Shown here: positions 1 through 11,244 of the stretch, piece by piece
How positions within the stretch are numbered: position 1 is the stretch's first letter
Layout of the letters: each line of letters starts with the position of its first letter
From: Polytrichum commune
Taxonomy: Eukaryota; Streptophyta; Polytrichopsida; Polytrichales; Polytrichaceae
Length of the DNA: 57,347 nucleotides
Reading direction: 5' to 3'
Assembly: GCA_950295325.1 (NCBI GenBank)
Contig: OX485808.1
Location: 35,117,180-35,174,526 of the forward strand
The notes under the pieces: model-generated
What the model was told of the DNA's origin: nothing
Database searches by the model: none
What the model saw: the letters and a program-made list of their open reading frames with translations, nothing else
Position numbers and translations under genes: made by a program

Positions 1-2740
1 TATTACTTCTATGGTGAAGCAAGTGTTGTGTCACTTAGTTTCAATTTATTTTCATGTGTTTGGTCCAAGGGTGAGGTGTATGTGTCGCACTTTTCATTAA
101 GTTTATAAATAATGTATTTTAAGCTATGCACAAACGGATGTGTTTTATTCCTTTGATTTATTTCATAATCTAAATTTTTTTACTAAAAAAGTGAAACACA
201 ATATAAATATGATGGTCATATAGTGTATAAGCCTTGTCTTGGAATTATTTGAAACTAATGACATTTGAAAGTATTTGTATCAAAGTATGAATTTATTGCG
301 CAATCATTCCAAAAGTTGAGAATAAAATATTAAAAAATAATCACCCAAAAAAGTGCACATGCTTATGTGCACTTTTAACGAAACCGGTGTTCTAACCTTA
401 AATTGTGCCTCAAATGAGCCCAAATTTTATAAATATTGGATGGACAATCCACTTTAAATTTCATATTCAAATGGTGGATGCTCTTAATTCACAGGTTTGA
501 ATTCCCATACAACATTTCAATTGAATCATACGCAAATTGCTTGGTGAATTTAACGTCTAACTGGTTTGGGGGCCCACAATTGTGAATTCAATTTCAAATC
601 AACCCAAGACAACTAAGAGAATAGGAGACCCTTGCACCCATAGTTTGTATTGTTTGTACATGTACAATTATGGCTTATACAAATAAGCATGACCCATTAT
701 TTGACCCTCAAACCAACCAAGAATTCATGATACTTAAGTATTCTCATAGCTAGAGTGTTCTTTGTCTACTTTCATCTTGTCAATAATAATGGCAAAGCGA
801 TCAAAACAACAACCAATAAGATGGTCCTTTGTCTTGTGTAGGATAACCATTACATGCATGTTAAAAAATTCCATGAAAAACTGAGCTAGCACACTTGGTT
901 GTTGACTTTTCAAATTGGCCAACTTATAGTTGTGTGGGACCCTCTTTATAATTGTCTCTTTACATGCCACATGTACTAATTATAGGATTTTGCCTTGCTA
1001 CTTTTGCTCTTTGTAATTGCCATGCCTAAGTCTTACTCCACTTCATTATTTTCCCTTTTTTGAGACATTCAAGCTCTTTATGTTTTATACCATCTTAAAA
1101 ATAAGCTTCTTCTTCTTCTTTTATGCAAGAGTTGTGTTTCTCATATTCTAACCCTACATTTTTTTAAAGAGAATTTTCTTTCCTTGGGATTACCTTGTTT
1201 TCTTCTTTCTTGAGAAATCTCCTTACTCTTCTCATAATTTGTGCTCAGTATTTTTCTCTTGATTCTTTCCCTCTTCTTATTCTATAATGTCTTATTTGTA
1301 TGTTCTCTCCCTGGAATTTTATAACCTCTCTTAGTTTTGGAAATCAACTCGTTTCAATTATTTTCATGATATGTTTTTCATTCGGATTGCCTTCATAATT
1401 TTGTTTATTGATATCACTTCACTTCTTAATATGAAATTCAAAACCATCATGCTCATCTTGCTTCTTCATATGAAATTCAATAAATAAATAAATAAGGTTA
1501 CCTTTAATTTCATACTGAATGGAGGCATATATCTAATTATTAATTAAAAGGGGTTGCATAATTGCTCAAGGTCATAGAAATAATCATGGTGTCCTAAGAT
1601 AGCAGCGATGACGTGGTTGGAATGACACTATATTGTCACGCTATATAAGTGCAAAATAGTTATATTTTATAAGTGTGCCGCATATACTTTCTCCCATGAC
1701 ACACATCCCTGTCATCTCATCAAACACTTATAATAATATACTATGATGAATCATGTTATGAAAGATTCACATATAATATGTACTCATAAAGTTCTACCTC
1801 CATTGCGATAACTTATCCATAAGTATATGTTTAATTTAATGAATACTTCAACCTAGATATAATTATAAATAACAATGTGAACATGTTTACGACAACGCCC
1901 TATAAATAGTGTCTGTTGCATGTGAAAAGGCAACGGGGAAGAAGGTCCACATGGCAATTATAGGTTTTGCCAACATGCATGAATTATTACACCACCCAAG
2001 ACAACGGTTCACCTTATTGCTTGTTATAAAATTGGGATAATCATGGAAAAGATGAAAACAAATGAGGGATGCTCTAGCTATAAGATATTTGAGTGTCAGG
2101 GTTCTCTAGTCGAGTTAAAGTTTACAATACCATGCCTTCTTTAAGGTTGTACCCATAGAAAATACACGGAGCAATTAGAAAGCAAAAACAAAGAAGACAA
2201 TTCCAATATTGCCACTAGCATGAATTGTGTTGTTGCTTCATTTTTTAGTCGGTCTGAATCTATATGTAATCCCAAATTAGGCATTACGAGGATTAGAGGG
2301 GCCATGATGACTACTACCTTTTTTTGAAGGTGAATATGAATGGGCGTAGTTGGCTGGCATCTATCTCCCCCAAGGGCAAGCCCCTAGGTTCACACATGTT
2401 TTATTAAAAGTATCCGTTCACCTGGATACTCTCATTATGATTGGGTGGATCATAGATATAAGGTGCACTGAAAATCAAATGCTAGGAAGGTCACCCAAAT
2501 GAATAGTGTATACTATTCCGATCTCAGGCAGCTTAACCTCGGAATTTCTATGTGATCTAGATAAAGACCTTGGGTTTAAGCCACCCATGGATGATATTTA
2601 CAAAATTGGATGAAAATGATGGAAAATATATGGATGATTAGCAACTTATGTCAAGTCAAACATAAAAGTAAAAACATATTCGATTTCCACCATCCACAAA
2701 TGTACATGACTTTGAACATGGAACCCAGGGGAGGACAAAT
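1..2740. other. A+T-rich intergenic DNA, no gene recognised
   Basis: No reading frame here resembles a known protein and none has convincing exon structure. The stretch holds short A/T tracts, an (AATA)n run near 1480 and a perfect 12-bp-arm hairpin at 349-376. The last few hundred bases would be expected to include distal promoter sequence of the TFIIIC gene, but I see no clear TATA box or other element that I would commit to. Confidence 0.6.
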
Positions 2741-2779
2741 CTAAGAAAATGGTAGATCTTAAACCCAAAAATCTCGAAA

Positions 2780-3600
2780 ACCGAAGATTCAGAGCTTGGA
2801 GTAAGCGAGACTGGGTTCTCTCTTCGCCTCAGGCGCTGCGGCTATGGCGATGGCGATGGTGGACGAAGAAGCGTCCAGCTCTCTTGCATTACACTCCTTG
2901 CATTGACGATTGTAGAATTTTAGTAGGTGGTGCATCTTTGTCATTTCTTTCCGCGTACCGAAGGGCCCTGTGGATTTATTGGACTCATCACCACCATCAT
3001 TGCTATCGATCGCTGGAGCTCTTCTATCATCAAGGTGAAAGAAATGTGCTTAACGTCTCTCTGAATTTCATCTAGGTTTCTGCGTGTCGGAGACCTGCTG
3101 AAGTGTCATTTGTACAGAGGGGAAGGATTTTTGCAATTGTTTTCTTCAGGAGCGCAGGAGATGGGGCAGTATGATCAGGGTTTGCAGTGCTTGTACCTGT
3201 CTAATTTCGGCACTCACTGTATTGCGAATGCTGTGCTCTTTGTCAGGAGCATCGAGAATTCAGGAGCCGAGGTTTGGACCCTAGTCTAGGTTGGGAAGCT
3301 GACCAGGTTAATTATGTGCAACGTATGTGGTGGAATGAGCGGAGCAGGGTGGTCATGGCGGCGGCAGAAAGGAATAATGCAATGCTGCCACACAGAGATT
3401 CGTCGATTGCATGTCATGGCTTTGGCTTAAAATCTCGGTGTGCATCGAATTTTTTTTTATCTCGCCAAAATCTGTGACAATTCTTGGAACCAGAGGACCT
3501 CAGAGTATGGGCGACCTCGAAGGTTGGGCAAAACTTGTGTAGAGAATTTTATTCTTTTCTTTTTGTAGTTTGTTGGAGGGAGAAATTGATTTTCTTAATT
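2780..3600 (+). other. Probable 5' leader / proximal promoter of the TFIIIC subunit 5 gene, with possible uORF
   Basis: This stretch is visibly richer in G+C than the DNA to its left and lies directly upstream of the chosen start codon at 3601. A short upstream reading frame, ATG at 2844 to TGA at 2904-2906, would encode a 20-residue peptide beginning MAMAMVDEE. A leader intron is possible: the sequence around 3034 (CAAG/GTGAAA) could be a donor, and a pyrimidine-rich stretch ending TTTTTGTAG at about 3569 could be the acceptor. Transcription start and leader splicing are inferred; longer frames in this stretch match nothing I recognise. Confidence 0.4.
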
Positions 3601-6600
3601 ATGGGAGTGGTGGATAAAGCCAGTGTGCACGGGGTGGTCCCCGATGACCGAGTTTTCGCTGTGAATTACCCTGGTTATCCATCTTCCCTCGCACGGGCCA
3701 CTCAAACTCTTGGTGGCGAGAAACGCATTGCAGAGGTATGTGATTCTATCACCTTTTACTATTGGTTTCTTCTCTCAGTTTATCATGCAAAAGAAGAATT
3801 TAGGAGCATTCTTGCACTTTCATTGAATAGCGGTTTGCTTTTTATGAATCCACATTTTGGACAAGAAGACAAGTGTAATGCAGTGTCTCTATGTTTGCCC
3901 AAGTTTTGTAATGTTGTGCTAAAACATGTTATTCTATCACCTTGTAGTATTTGGTTTCTTCTCATTTTGTCTTGCAAAAGAAGAAATTAAAATTTAGGAA
4001 CATTCTTGCACTTTCGTTTGATAGCCATCTGCTCTAAATTAATCCACAATTTAGTTGTCAATAAGACAAATTGTAATGCTGTCTCTCTATGTTTGCCTCA
4101 GTTTTTATGTGGTTGCTAAAATATGTCATTTTCTCGGGGGTTGAGTAACTTAGCAAGCTCTGAAACGTTTGAGATGTAACCCCTGTCATTAGTTTGTTAT
4201 ACAATTGTGCAAAATGTCTTTCATCAAATTGTGGCTTGGACCTTGCAATTGGGGAAGTCCCTCAACCACCTTGTACTATTGGTTTTTTTTCTCAGTTTGT
4301 CATGCTAAAGAAGAATTTAATTTCAGGAGTGTTTTTGCACTTTCATTTGATAACCTTCTGCTCTAAATGAATCCACAACTTAGTTGCCAATAAGACAAGT
4401 GTAACGCTGTCTTTCTGTGTTTGCCGTAAGTTCTTATATTATGATAAAGTATGTCATTTCGTCAGGAGTTTTGATTTACATAGGAAGCTCTGAATGGTTT
4501 GTTTCACAATTGTGAAATAAGTTCTCCATCCAATTGGGGGTTGGGCCTCATAATTGTGAAAGTCTCTCATCCAATCCAATTGTATATATTGGACAGGCTC
4601 GGTCTTCAGACTCCAACTACTTGGAGCTCAAGTTTCGACCAGAAGACCCTTGCGCACATGCAGCCTTTGGAGAATTGCAGCAAACTTCTGACCTACTTTT
4701 GCGTATAAAACGCAAACCTCGACAAAACTTGTTGAAAAGTTGTGTCCCGGGGACAACAGATACAGCTCCAGGATCATCTTCACCAGGATATGAAGTTAGT
4801 GCAGACATCATCGCAAGGGTGGAGAATACATATAATTTTGAGGGTCAGTTCTTCAGTCAGCCCTAACACTGTTCAATGGTTTCTTATGATTAGCTCTCTG
4901 TTAGTATATATAGAGTTTATTTTTATTTCATTTAACCAGCGCCACAAGTTGGGTGCTGATAGATTTGAGAAGTTTCGGCCTTCAGTTCATACTTTTGGTT
5001 TTGGTTTGGTTATGTCCATTTGGAATTCAAAGTCCACCTTAGGCAAGAGAAAAACAGAACCAAAGCCTATTTCAATATATTGCAAGACTCAAACAATTCT
5101 AGAGTTTGCTTGTCTATCACATGCATATTCCAGTTGTGTATGTAGGGTTAGCATTAGGGCATTTTTGGCAAGCAGGGATTCACTAATTGATCAAATCTTC
5201 ATGTGAATAGTTGCTTGTTTGTTCAGTATGCTCACGTTGCTTTGGAGAAATTTTCCTTTGACTTTAAAAGTGCAATGAGATCAGCGTCCCTGTGACCAAT
5301 TTACTCTCAAACTGTTCACATCCTTATCAGCAATAAGTCGCAATAATATATTTTGTGAGTAAACACAAGGTTGGAACTAGACTGTTTGCCTATAGTACGC
5401 AGACCAGTCTAACATTCATGTGGAATTTGCAATTAGCGTATGTGTAACTTTCGAAGACCTTGTTGTGGTTGTGAAGACCTTGTTGTGGTTTTGACGACCT
5501 TGTTGTGGTTTTGAAGGGATGGCGGACTATCAGTATGTTTTGGCTGTACATGTGGATGCTGCAAAATGTGGCCAGAAACGTCGAAATGCTGAGGAGCATT
5601 TTGGTAAGAAAGCTGTTTGTGGAGATCTTGACGCAAGAAACATGCTGCAGTTTATGTCTTTGATCTATATATGGCAAGATGAAGTGAAAAAATGCAGTCC
5701 TGGATCATGTTTTTGTGAGTTGATCATATTATGCTGTGTCATAATGATGCTGATTCATTTAGAATTGGGATAAAGTGGAATGTGCCAAAATGCTCAGCAA
5801 AAGAGTTGGTCCCAGGTATTTATATTTTGACTGGTTCCTCGTGCAGAGAAAGGATCCTTGACGGACATGGAGCAGGAGGAGCTGATGATGCTAGTTCCTC
5901 CTCTTTTCTCCATTAAAGACATTCCAGAGGAGACTGTGTATGGATACCTGCCTTCCTGACCAACCCTGCAAATCGCAATAATAGTCTCCTTGCTGTTATA
6001 ATAGTCCAAGTAGCCCTTTTGTAACAGGAGCAAAAAATGTTCTGCTAGCTTGGCAATCCAGGTATTATCTTGGCCAGTATGATACAAATGGTGATCTGGT
6101 GGCGTACTTACTGATAAAACAGAGATCTTGTTTTTCTCTGATTTTGAAGGTTACGACCATCTGACTTCACTAACAAGAAGACAAAGAGGAAAAATTTAGG
6201 TGATTCCACCTCGCAGATGGAGGTATGTAGACTGGCTTCATACCCGATTTTGATAGCCCCGCAAATGTTGCATCAGAACATTGTAATATATCTCTTGTGC
6301 GTGAATGCCATTTAAGGGAAGCTAAATCTTTGGTAGTCCAGTTTGGATGTGAACAATGCAAAATTGTAGTATTTCAATTTGCCGAAGTTACAAGTATGTA
6401 GTAACATGTTGTAATATTATCTATGCAGGCAAATGCACTACCATGCTTTGCATTGGACTTCAAGACTAAAGATATCCACATACCTCATCTTACAGGCATT
6501 TAGACCTTTATTACTGCTTGGTTACTGCACAGTTAAAGAGTTTCAGTGGATGTGTTTCCTATGTGCACTCCTTTATGCAATTACAGGATCATATGAAGGA

Positions 6601-9428
6601 ACTTTGAGCAGTACTTTGACATTGCCACATGTGTTCTAGTTTAGCATGGTTTTGGTGTCCTTCTCTGTGGCCTTTTAATCAAATATTAGTATGTTTCTTC
6701 TTCATTATTATTGCTAGTGTCCTTGACTTTGGTACACAAGTTCCAGCACCGCTGTTATGGGAGCAAGAGCTTCTCAAAACCTCTGTTGAGTATCAGCTTA
6801 CAGCAGCGACAGCCCAACTTTTTGATGAAAGACCTATCTGGGCAAAGGCCACACTCAATGACCGCTTGACTGATTTGGGTGTAGTCTTAACAGATAATCA
6901 TGTTAGAAGGTCATCTTTTCTAACCAGTTGATCATCTGCAACTTCTCCAGCTTCATGCTTTGGCTTCTCCTTGTGAATATGATTGTCCATTAAGGTATTT
7001 AACAATAGTGTATTATTGCAGGTTACTGTTCAAAACAGGGTATTATTTTGGCTATGGTCCCTTTCGCACACTATGGATAAAGAGGGGGTATGACCCACGA
7101 AAGGATCCAGATTCACGCAAGTATGACATATATTCTTTGCATGGTATTCTTTGTCTTTATGTCAGTGATAACTGTTATTCCACCAGATTATGTTTCTTTA
7201 ATAGGAAGTACGATGCTGGTTGCTTTGATGAAATGATGTTTTCTTCTAGAGTTTAAGTAATTTTGTATTTGTTTTGTGGTTCTCTTGCTTTAAAGGCTCA
7301 AAGCTTCAACTGGTATTGAGATCATTGATTTCTTTTCTCATAGCAGCCATCAATTTTTTCATTGTCTCCTTGGACACTTCTCTAGTTGCAATTCTAAGCT
7401 GTATTATTTGCAATCCACTTCTCGGATTACTTTTTACTTCAATGTGCTTATTTAGAGGTAATTGGAATGTTCTGGAAATTCTTTGTTAGCTCTTCAGGTT
7501 CTAATGCGTTTCTTCTGTTGTCTTGCAGGTACCAGATGTTGGACTACCGAATTCCACAAGCTGTGAGGGAAACTGGTGGTGGTCCTGAAAGACAAAATGC
7601 AAAAGAAAGGTGTTGCTTGATATTAGTATTTTGCTTGCAATAACTTTTTCTTAGGAAGACCTGACTCATTTTACTCGTACCTGCTCACCATGGTTGCACG
7701 GTTGTGGGTGGATTGAGACTGCCAGTGGACCTGCATGGAGGGATATATGCTGTTTCAAAGTGGCTCCTCAAAAGAAGTTCTCATTTTTACAACTTTATGA
7801 CTTACAAGATGACTTCATTCAAGAACTAATACAGAAACCTGCAGAGAAGACAACTTGTAGTGTAAGTCCCTTCCACTTTCTGCATTTGAAGTGATATAGC
7901 TATGTGGCTTAAGTTTCTGTATGGTGTTGCTATCCAGCTACTGAATTGGTTTTGATATGTGTTGCTACTTGTTCAGGAGTACACTGGGTGGTTTCGTCGT
8001 GGCACTCTGGAGAGAATCCGGCAACATATACGAGTCCGCTTTTTAGGTCTTATGCCAAATGAGGCAGCACGAGAGCTTGAGCGTGCAGAAGCAAAAAGCC
8101 TGCAACGTTATTTGTCCACAACAGGAGCGAAAAAAAAAAGTAGCTGGCAAGATGATGATGAAGCTCCTGAGCCAGAACTCAATGTTGAAGAATCAGGTAC
8201 TTCGAACAATTTATTTGAAAACTATTTAGTTTGATATGGTCAACTATCTCTTATTTATTACATCATATAAGGGCTGCATATTCTTAGGCATAAGTATTGC
8301 TTTAAGAATTGCTGTAGTACAGTTCCAGATCTGATTGTGCTTCTGTTACATTGTCAGGCTTAGTCCATGAAGGTCTTGAGATTCAAACTCCTTCAGAACT
8401 TTCATTCACACCACTACCAGAGATTCTACCCCAAGAGGATGCAGTACTTGAAACTGAAAAGGAGGTTGAGATGCCAGAAGAAGATGAAGAAACTCTCGAG
8501 GCAGAAGCTGCTGTGAATAGACCTATAGAGGAGGAAGAGGAGGAAGAGGAAGAAGAGTTCGAGGATGAAGAGGTTTGTTTCTTATTCTACTCTACCTTCC
8601 GGTCAGTGGCTATAATACCTTGTTCAAGTACTTCACAAGCTGATTCTTCTCCTGCAAAAGTCTTCTCTTTATGGCAGTGAAATTGAGTCATGAGGACTAC
8701 AGCAAGCCTCAATAGGTTAAGAGGTAACTTACATTTTGCAGGAGGATGAGGAAGAAGAGGAGATTGAAGATGAAGAGGACGAGGAGGATGACATTGAAGG
8801 ACAACAGTTTAAGGTAAGACTCTGCACAAAGTGATCATAATGGTCACACAGTTCTGTACAGTTCATTGGCATGTGTTGATGTGTCTAGTTACAAGAGTCT
8901 TTGTTCTGAGTCTTTCTACTTATGTCATCCAAGGTGTGTACCCAAAATTTTAGTGTCTGTTCAGAGAGCCTAAGCTGCTGGGATTTACACTTGCAGGATG
9001 GAGACCCAGGTGGTATTGAAACAGGTACCTCCTCGGCTTATTATATAGTGTTGTTGATCTTTCTTCTGTTTTAAAAAGCAAGTCCACAAAATGGGATAGC
9101 TATATTTTATTGGTGATGTGCTTTCTGGACACTTGGTTGCCTGTCTCCTCCTGCTCAGTTTTCTTCACCAATTCCATCCGCACACTCACAAGTTACAATC
9201 CTCATTGATATATTTCGCCTCATTGCTTTTGTCGTTGATAGTCTCTGACCTGTGCCTAATTTTACAGGTGAGGTGCCAGGTGGATTTCTTCAGGAGCTTC
9301 TCCAGAGGTTTCCCTTGGGGAGCAACCAGACTCTTGGCTTTGGACTTGGAGGACCTGCTGGAGCTGAAGAAGACGATGCTGAGTATGCCATTTATGAGCA
9401 AGCTGATGAGGATGATGACGATGATTAG
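3601..9428 (+). CDS. General transcription factor IIIC subunit 5 homologue (GTF3C5/tau95), 15 coding exons, 619 aa
   Basis: Homologue of the TFIIIC subunit (GTF3C5; yeast tau95/Sfc1) that helps contact the A-box of tRNA genes and recruit RNA polymerase III in the nucleus. Exons: 3601-3735, 4597-4843, 5517-5603, 5847-5937, 6150-6222, 6429-6471, 6738-6909, 7022-7120, 7529-7609, 7726-7861, 7977-8196, 8358-8572, 8742-8813, 8997-9024, 9268-9428. All phases join; the total is 1860 nt including TAG. Residues about 1-155 form the N-terminal tau95 barrel region (VNYPGYPSS; LELKFRPEDP; FEGMADYQYVLAVH). About 228-330 is the HTH region (RPIWAKATLNDRL; YYFGYGPFRTLWIKRGYDPR). About 344-420 carries DICCFKV and LQLYDLQDDFIQELIQKP. 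The C-terminal ~115 residues are strongly acidic, with long Glu/Asp runs, ending in DEDDDDD. The start is the first ATG of the conserved MGVV-type N-terminus. All introns are GT-AG except intron 6, which fits AT-AC. Family assignment is firm; exact splice sites are by eye. Confidence 0.9.
3736..4596 (+). repeat. Intron 1 built from three degenerate tandem copies
   Basis: Three successive blocks beginning near 3745, 3932 and 4262 share the order CACCTT..TA.TATTGGTTT, TTCTCA.TTTGTC, GCAAAAGAAGAA, TTCTTGCACTTTC, AATCCACA, then GACAAGTGTAA and CTATGTTTGCC. Copies 2 and 3 run on longer (about 324 bp) and share a tail with AAGCTCTGAA and ACAATTGTG. The third copy continues almost to the acceptor of exon 2 at 4597. 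It looks like local tandem duplication inside the intron rather than a transposon. Confidence 0.75.
5453..5516 (+). repeat. 3 x 20-bp minisatellite ending at the intron 2 acceptor
   Basis: Three units of GA(A/C)GACCTTGTTGTGGTT plus two bases start at 5453, 5473 and 5493. A fourth unit's GAAG supplies the AG at 5515-5516 before exon 3. The first two units end in similar GAAG contexts, so alternative acceptors 20 bp apart are conceivable; using them would shift the frame because 20 is not a multiple of 3. Confidence 0.85.
6472..6737 (+). other. Putative U12-type AT-AC intron (intron 6 of the TFIIIC subunit 5 gene)
   Basis: The protein can be kept in frame only if exon 6 ends after AAG at 6471 and exon 7 starts AAGTTCCAGC at 6738, giving FKTKEVPAPLLWEQE. 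The intron then starts ATATCCAC, close to the U12 AT-AC donor consensus ATATCCTT, and ends in AC. TCCTTGAC at 6720-6727 matches the U12 branch-point consensus, with its A (6726) 11 nt from the intron end, a typical U12 spacing. No GT donor occurs before the in-frame stop that read-through would meet. Confidence 0.8.
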
Positions 9429-9687
9429 AATTATGAAGAGCTGCTCTTTATGGATGTGAGTCTGCCGGCCGGCCTTCAATGCAGTTATCATTTACTAATC
9501 TTTATGTTTATGTGGCGGCCTAACCTGCACAAACCCGGTTGTTCTCCCCAACCTATAATCCCTTTTGGTTCACAATCACATTTATCTTGATCAATGCTTA
9601 TTGTAAACTGCCCATGTAGTGTCACCAACACTAAATCTGAACCTAACATTATTTGTCATTTCTTGTGAACAGTTTTGGGGCATTATA
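9429..9687 (+). other. 3' flank of the gene running into an older interspersed repeat
   Basis: The 3' UTR must lie here but I cannot place a poly(A) site with confidence. From about 9585 the sequence is homologous, in reverse orientation, to 54525-54628 (shared GTAGTGTC.CCAACACTAAATCT and ATTATTTGTCATT). The TFIIIC gene is therefore followed closely by repeat DNA, which is itself interrupted at 9688 by a Tc1-like transposon. Confidence 0.6.
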
Positions 9688-11082
9688 CAGTGACTCCAAA
9701 AACTGAGTCTATGCAAGGGACTTGAAACTTCAAATGATGATGCCGGAAACAAGAGTGATCGAAATCAAAAGCTATATAAACAAAAATTGTAAAGTGTAAA
9801 GTTTCACACACCACTGTAATGATAAAATCATGATTTCAATTACAACAAAGTAGATAAAGATGTTGAAGAAAAGTATGTACTTAGACTTGGTTTTTGCACC
9901 ACAGTGTAGAAGTTCACCACTTTGTTCATCACCCTTTTGCAGCTAAATCTATTCAAGGGATTGTGCAAGCCACTTTAAAACACAAAATGGTTGCTTCCCA
10001 AACCATTCTCGAACAATCTTGGCTATATGCACGGCAACATTGTCTTGTTGAGAAATGATTTCTTCAAGATTGAACCCAAATGCAAGCAATGTACTACACA
10101 AATCTTGGTCTAAAGTTGCAATGTAGCCTCTAGCATTCAAGTGCCCTTGTATATTATGCAATGACCCCAATCCTCTAAAAGTCAAACAACCCAAAAGCAT
10201 TATAGAGCCTCCATCATGCTTCACAATTTGGTTCACAACATGCACAAGGATGTTTTCTTTGTCCTCTATCCAACACTAAGTCCTCCCATCTGAATTGAAA
10301 TGACATATTTTAGTTTCTTCACTAAACACCACCTACTCCCAATCACTCATAGTCCAATCTTTATGCATTTGAGCAAAGCGAAATCTGTCTTTGATGTTCT
10401 TCCGACTCAAAGCATGTTTCTTAACCTTCGTAAAAGAAGACAATCCTTAAGGTATTGTCGCACATCTTTATACCCATCTCTCTTCGAAGCATTTTTGATG
10501 CCTTTGTTGTAGTTTCTAAACCGCCAACAGTAACTAGTTGTGAAGCTTAACGCTTCTCCCACTTTGTTAGGACTTTAGGATGACCTCCTTTACACAATGC
10601 CACAATCATAGAATGCCTCTTTCTCACTTTATTAACTGTAGATTGTGCCAAACCCACACACTTTGCAATCCCTCTATTGCTCCTCCCCTTCTCTATCAAG
10701 GCTACAATATTTTGCTCTTTCTCTCGTGAAATAGGTCTCGTCGTTCATACAACCTCCACAAAGCCACAAGAAGTATTCAACACGATACACATGAAACCCT
10801 CAATTTTTTTTCAACTCAAAATGATGAAGAAACAAGAAAATGAGAGCTCTCAAAGAAGGTAGCAAGCGGCGCCTCAAAAACTGAGTCTATGCGACGTTGA
10901 CGTCTCTCTTCCTCTCACCGAAACCCTAGTGAAGTTCATGACATCACCATGAGATTATCTGAAAGTCAACTTCTAATTCTTTTACAATTAGATTTTACAT
11001 TTCCTAGATATATCATTATCTTTTTGTGAAATACCCATGAAAGTCCTTGTTTGATGCATAGACTCGGTTTTTGGAGTCACTA
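9688..11082 (-). mobile_element. Tc1-like (DD34E-type) DNA transposon, complete ends, decayed
   Basis: The terminal inverted repeats are about 28 bp: CAGTGACTCCAAAAACTGAG on the left, and the right end inverted reads TAGTGACTCCAAAAACCGAG, continuing TCTATGCA on both sides. TA is duplicated at 9686-9687 and 11083-11084. An extra internal copy of the TIR core (CTCAAAAACTGAGTCTATGC) lies at 10873-10892. The 1395-bp length is close to canonical Tc1 elements of 1.3-1.6 kb. The interior holds a broken transposase on the minus strand. The insertion site is confirmed by an empty relative near 54538-54543. Confidence 0.9.
9925..10760 (-). pseudogene. Tc1-like transposase remnant
   Basis: Read on the minus strand. 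The N-terminal HTH module (about 10740-10555) gives EKEQNIVALIEKGRSNRGIA, then STVNKVRKRH and GGHPKVLT, the standard Tc1 paired-like HTH and linker. The catalytic part (about 10385-9950) gives FAQMHKDWTM, VVFSEETKI, GGSIMLLGC, GGLGSLHNI-like residues, QQDN..VHIAKIVREWF and VLKWLAQS. The first catalytic Asp (normally SDE) is Glu here. The second is the D of QQDN. The third, in the PDLNPIE-type segment, is disrupted by a frameshift just after AQS, but its spacing fits DD34E. Several stops and frameshifts (after EKR, before VVFSEE) show it is inactive. Plant mariner-like elements normally have a DD39D core, so this is a different branch. Confidence 0.85.
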
Positions 11083-11244
11083 TAGATTTACATTGTTGCA
11101 ATTTTTGTCACTTAGTGATTTTCCAATTCAAATTTCAATCATCTTGGACAATATTTCATTACTTAAATCTTAGGATGCAAAATATGCCAAAATTTGTCTC
11201 AATTATTGGCAATTGTATGAACTAAAACTAATTTGGGATGACAT

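Noticed and set aside
480-510. Box B-like GGTTTGAATTCCC
   Set aside because: No convincing box A at proper distance and no defined ends.
2749-3075. 108-codon frame upstream of the TFIIIC gene
   Set aside because: Low-complexity composition with no domain; more likely leader or promoter sequence.
4742-5206. 154-codon frame overlapping exon 2
   Set aside because: Different frame from the conserved protein and runs into intron 2.
9118-9491. Open frames on both strands around the last exon
   Set aside because: They are wrong-frame or antisense shadows of exon 15 of the TFIIIC gene.
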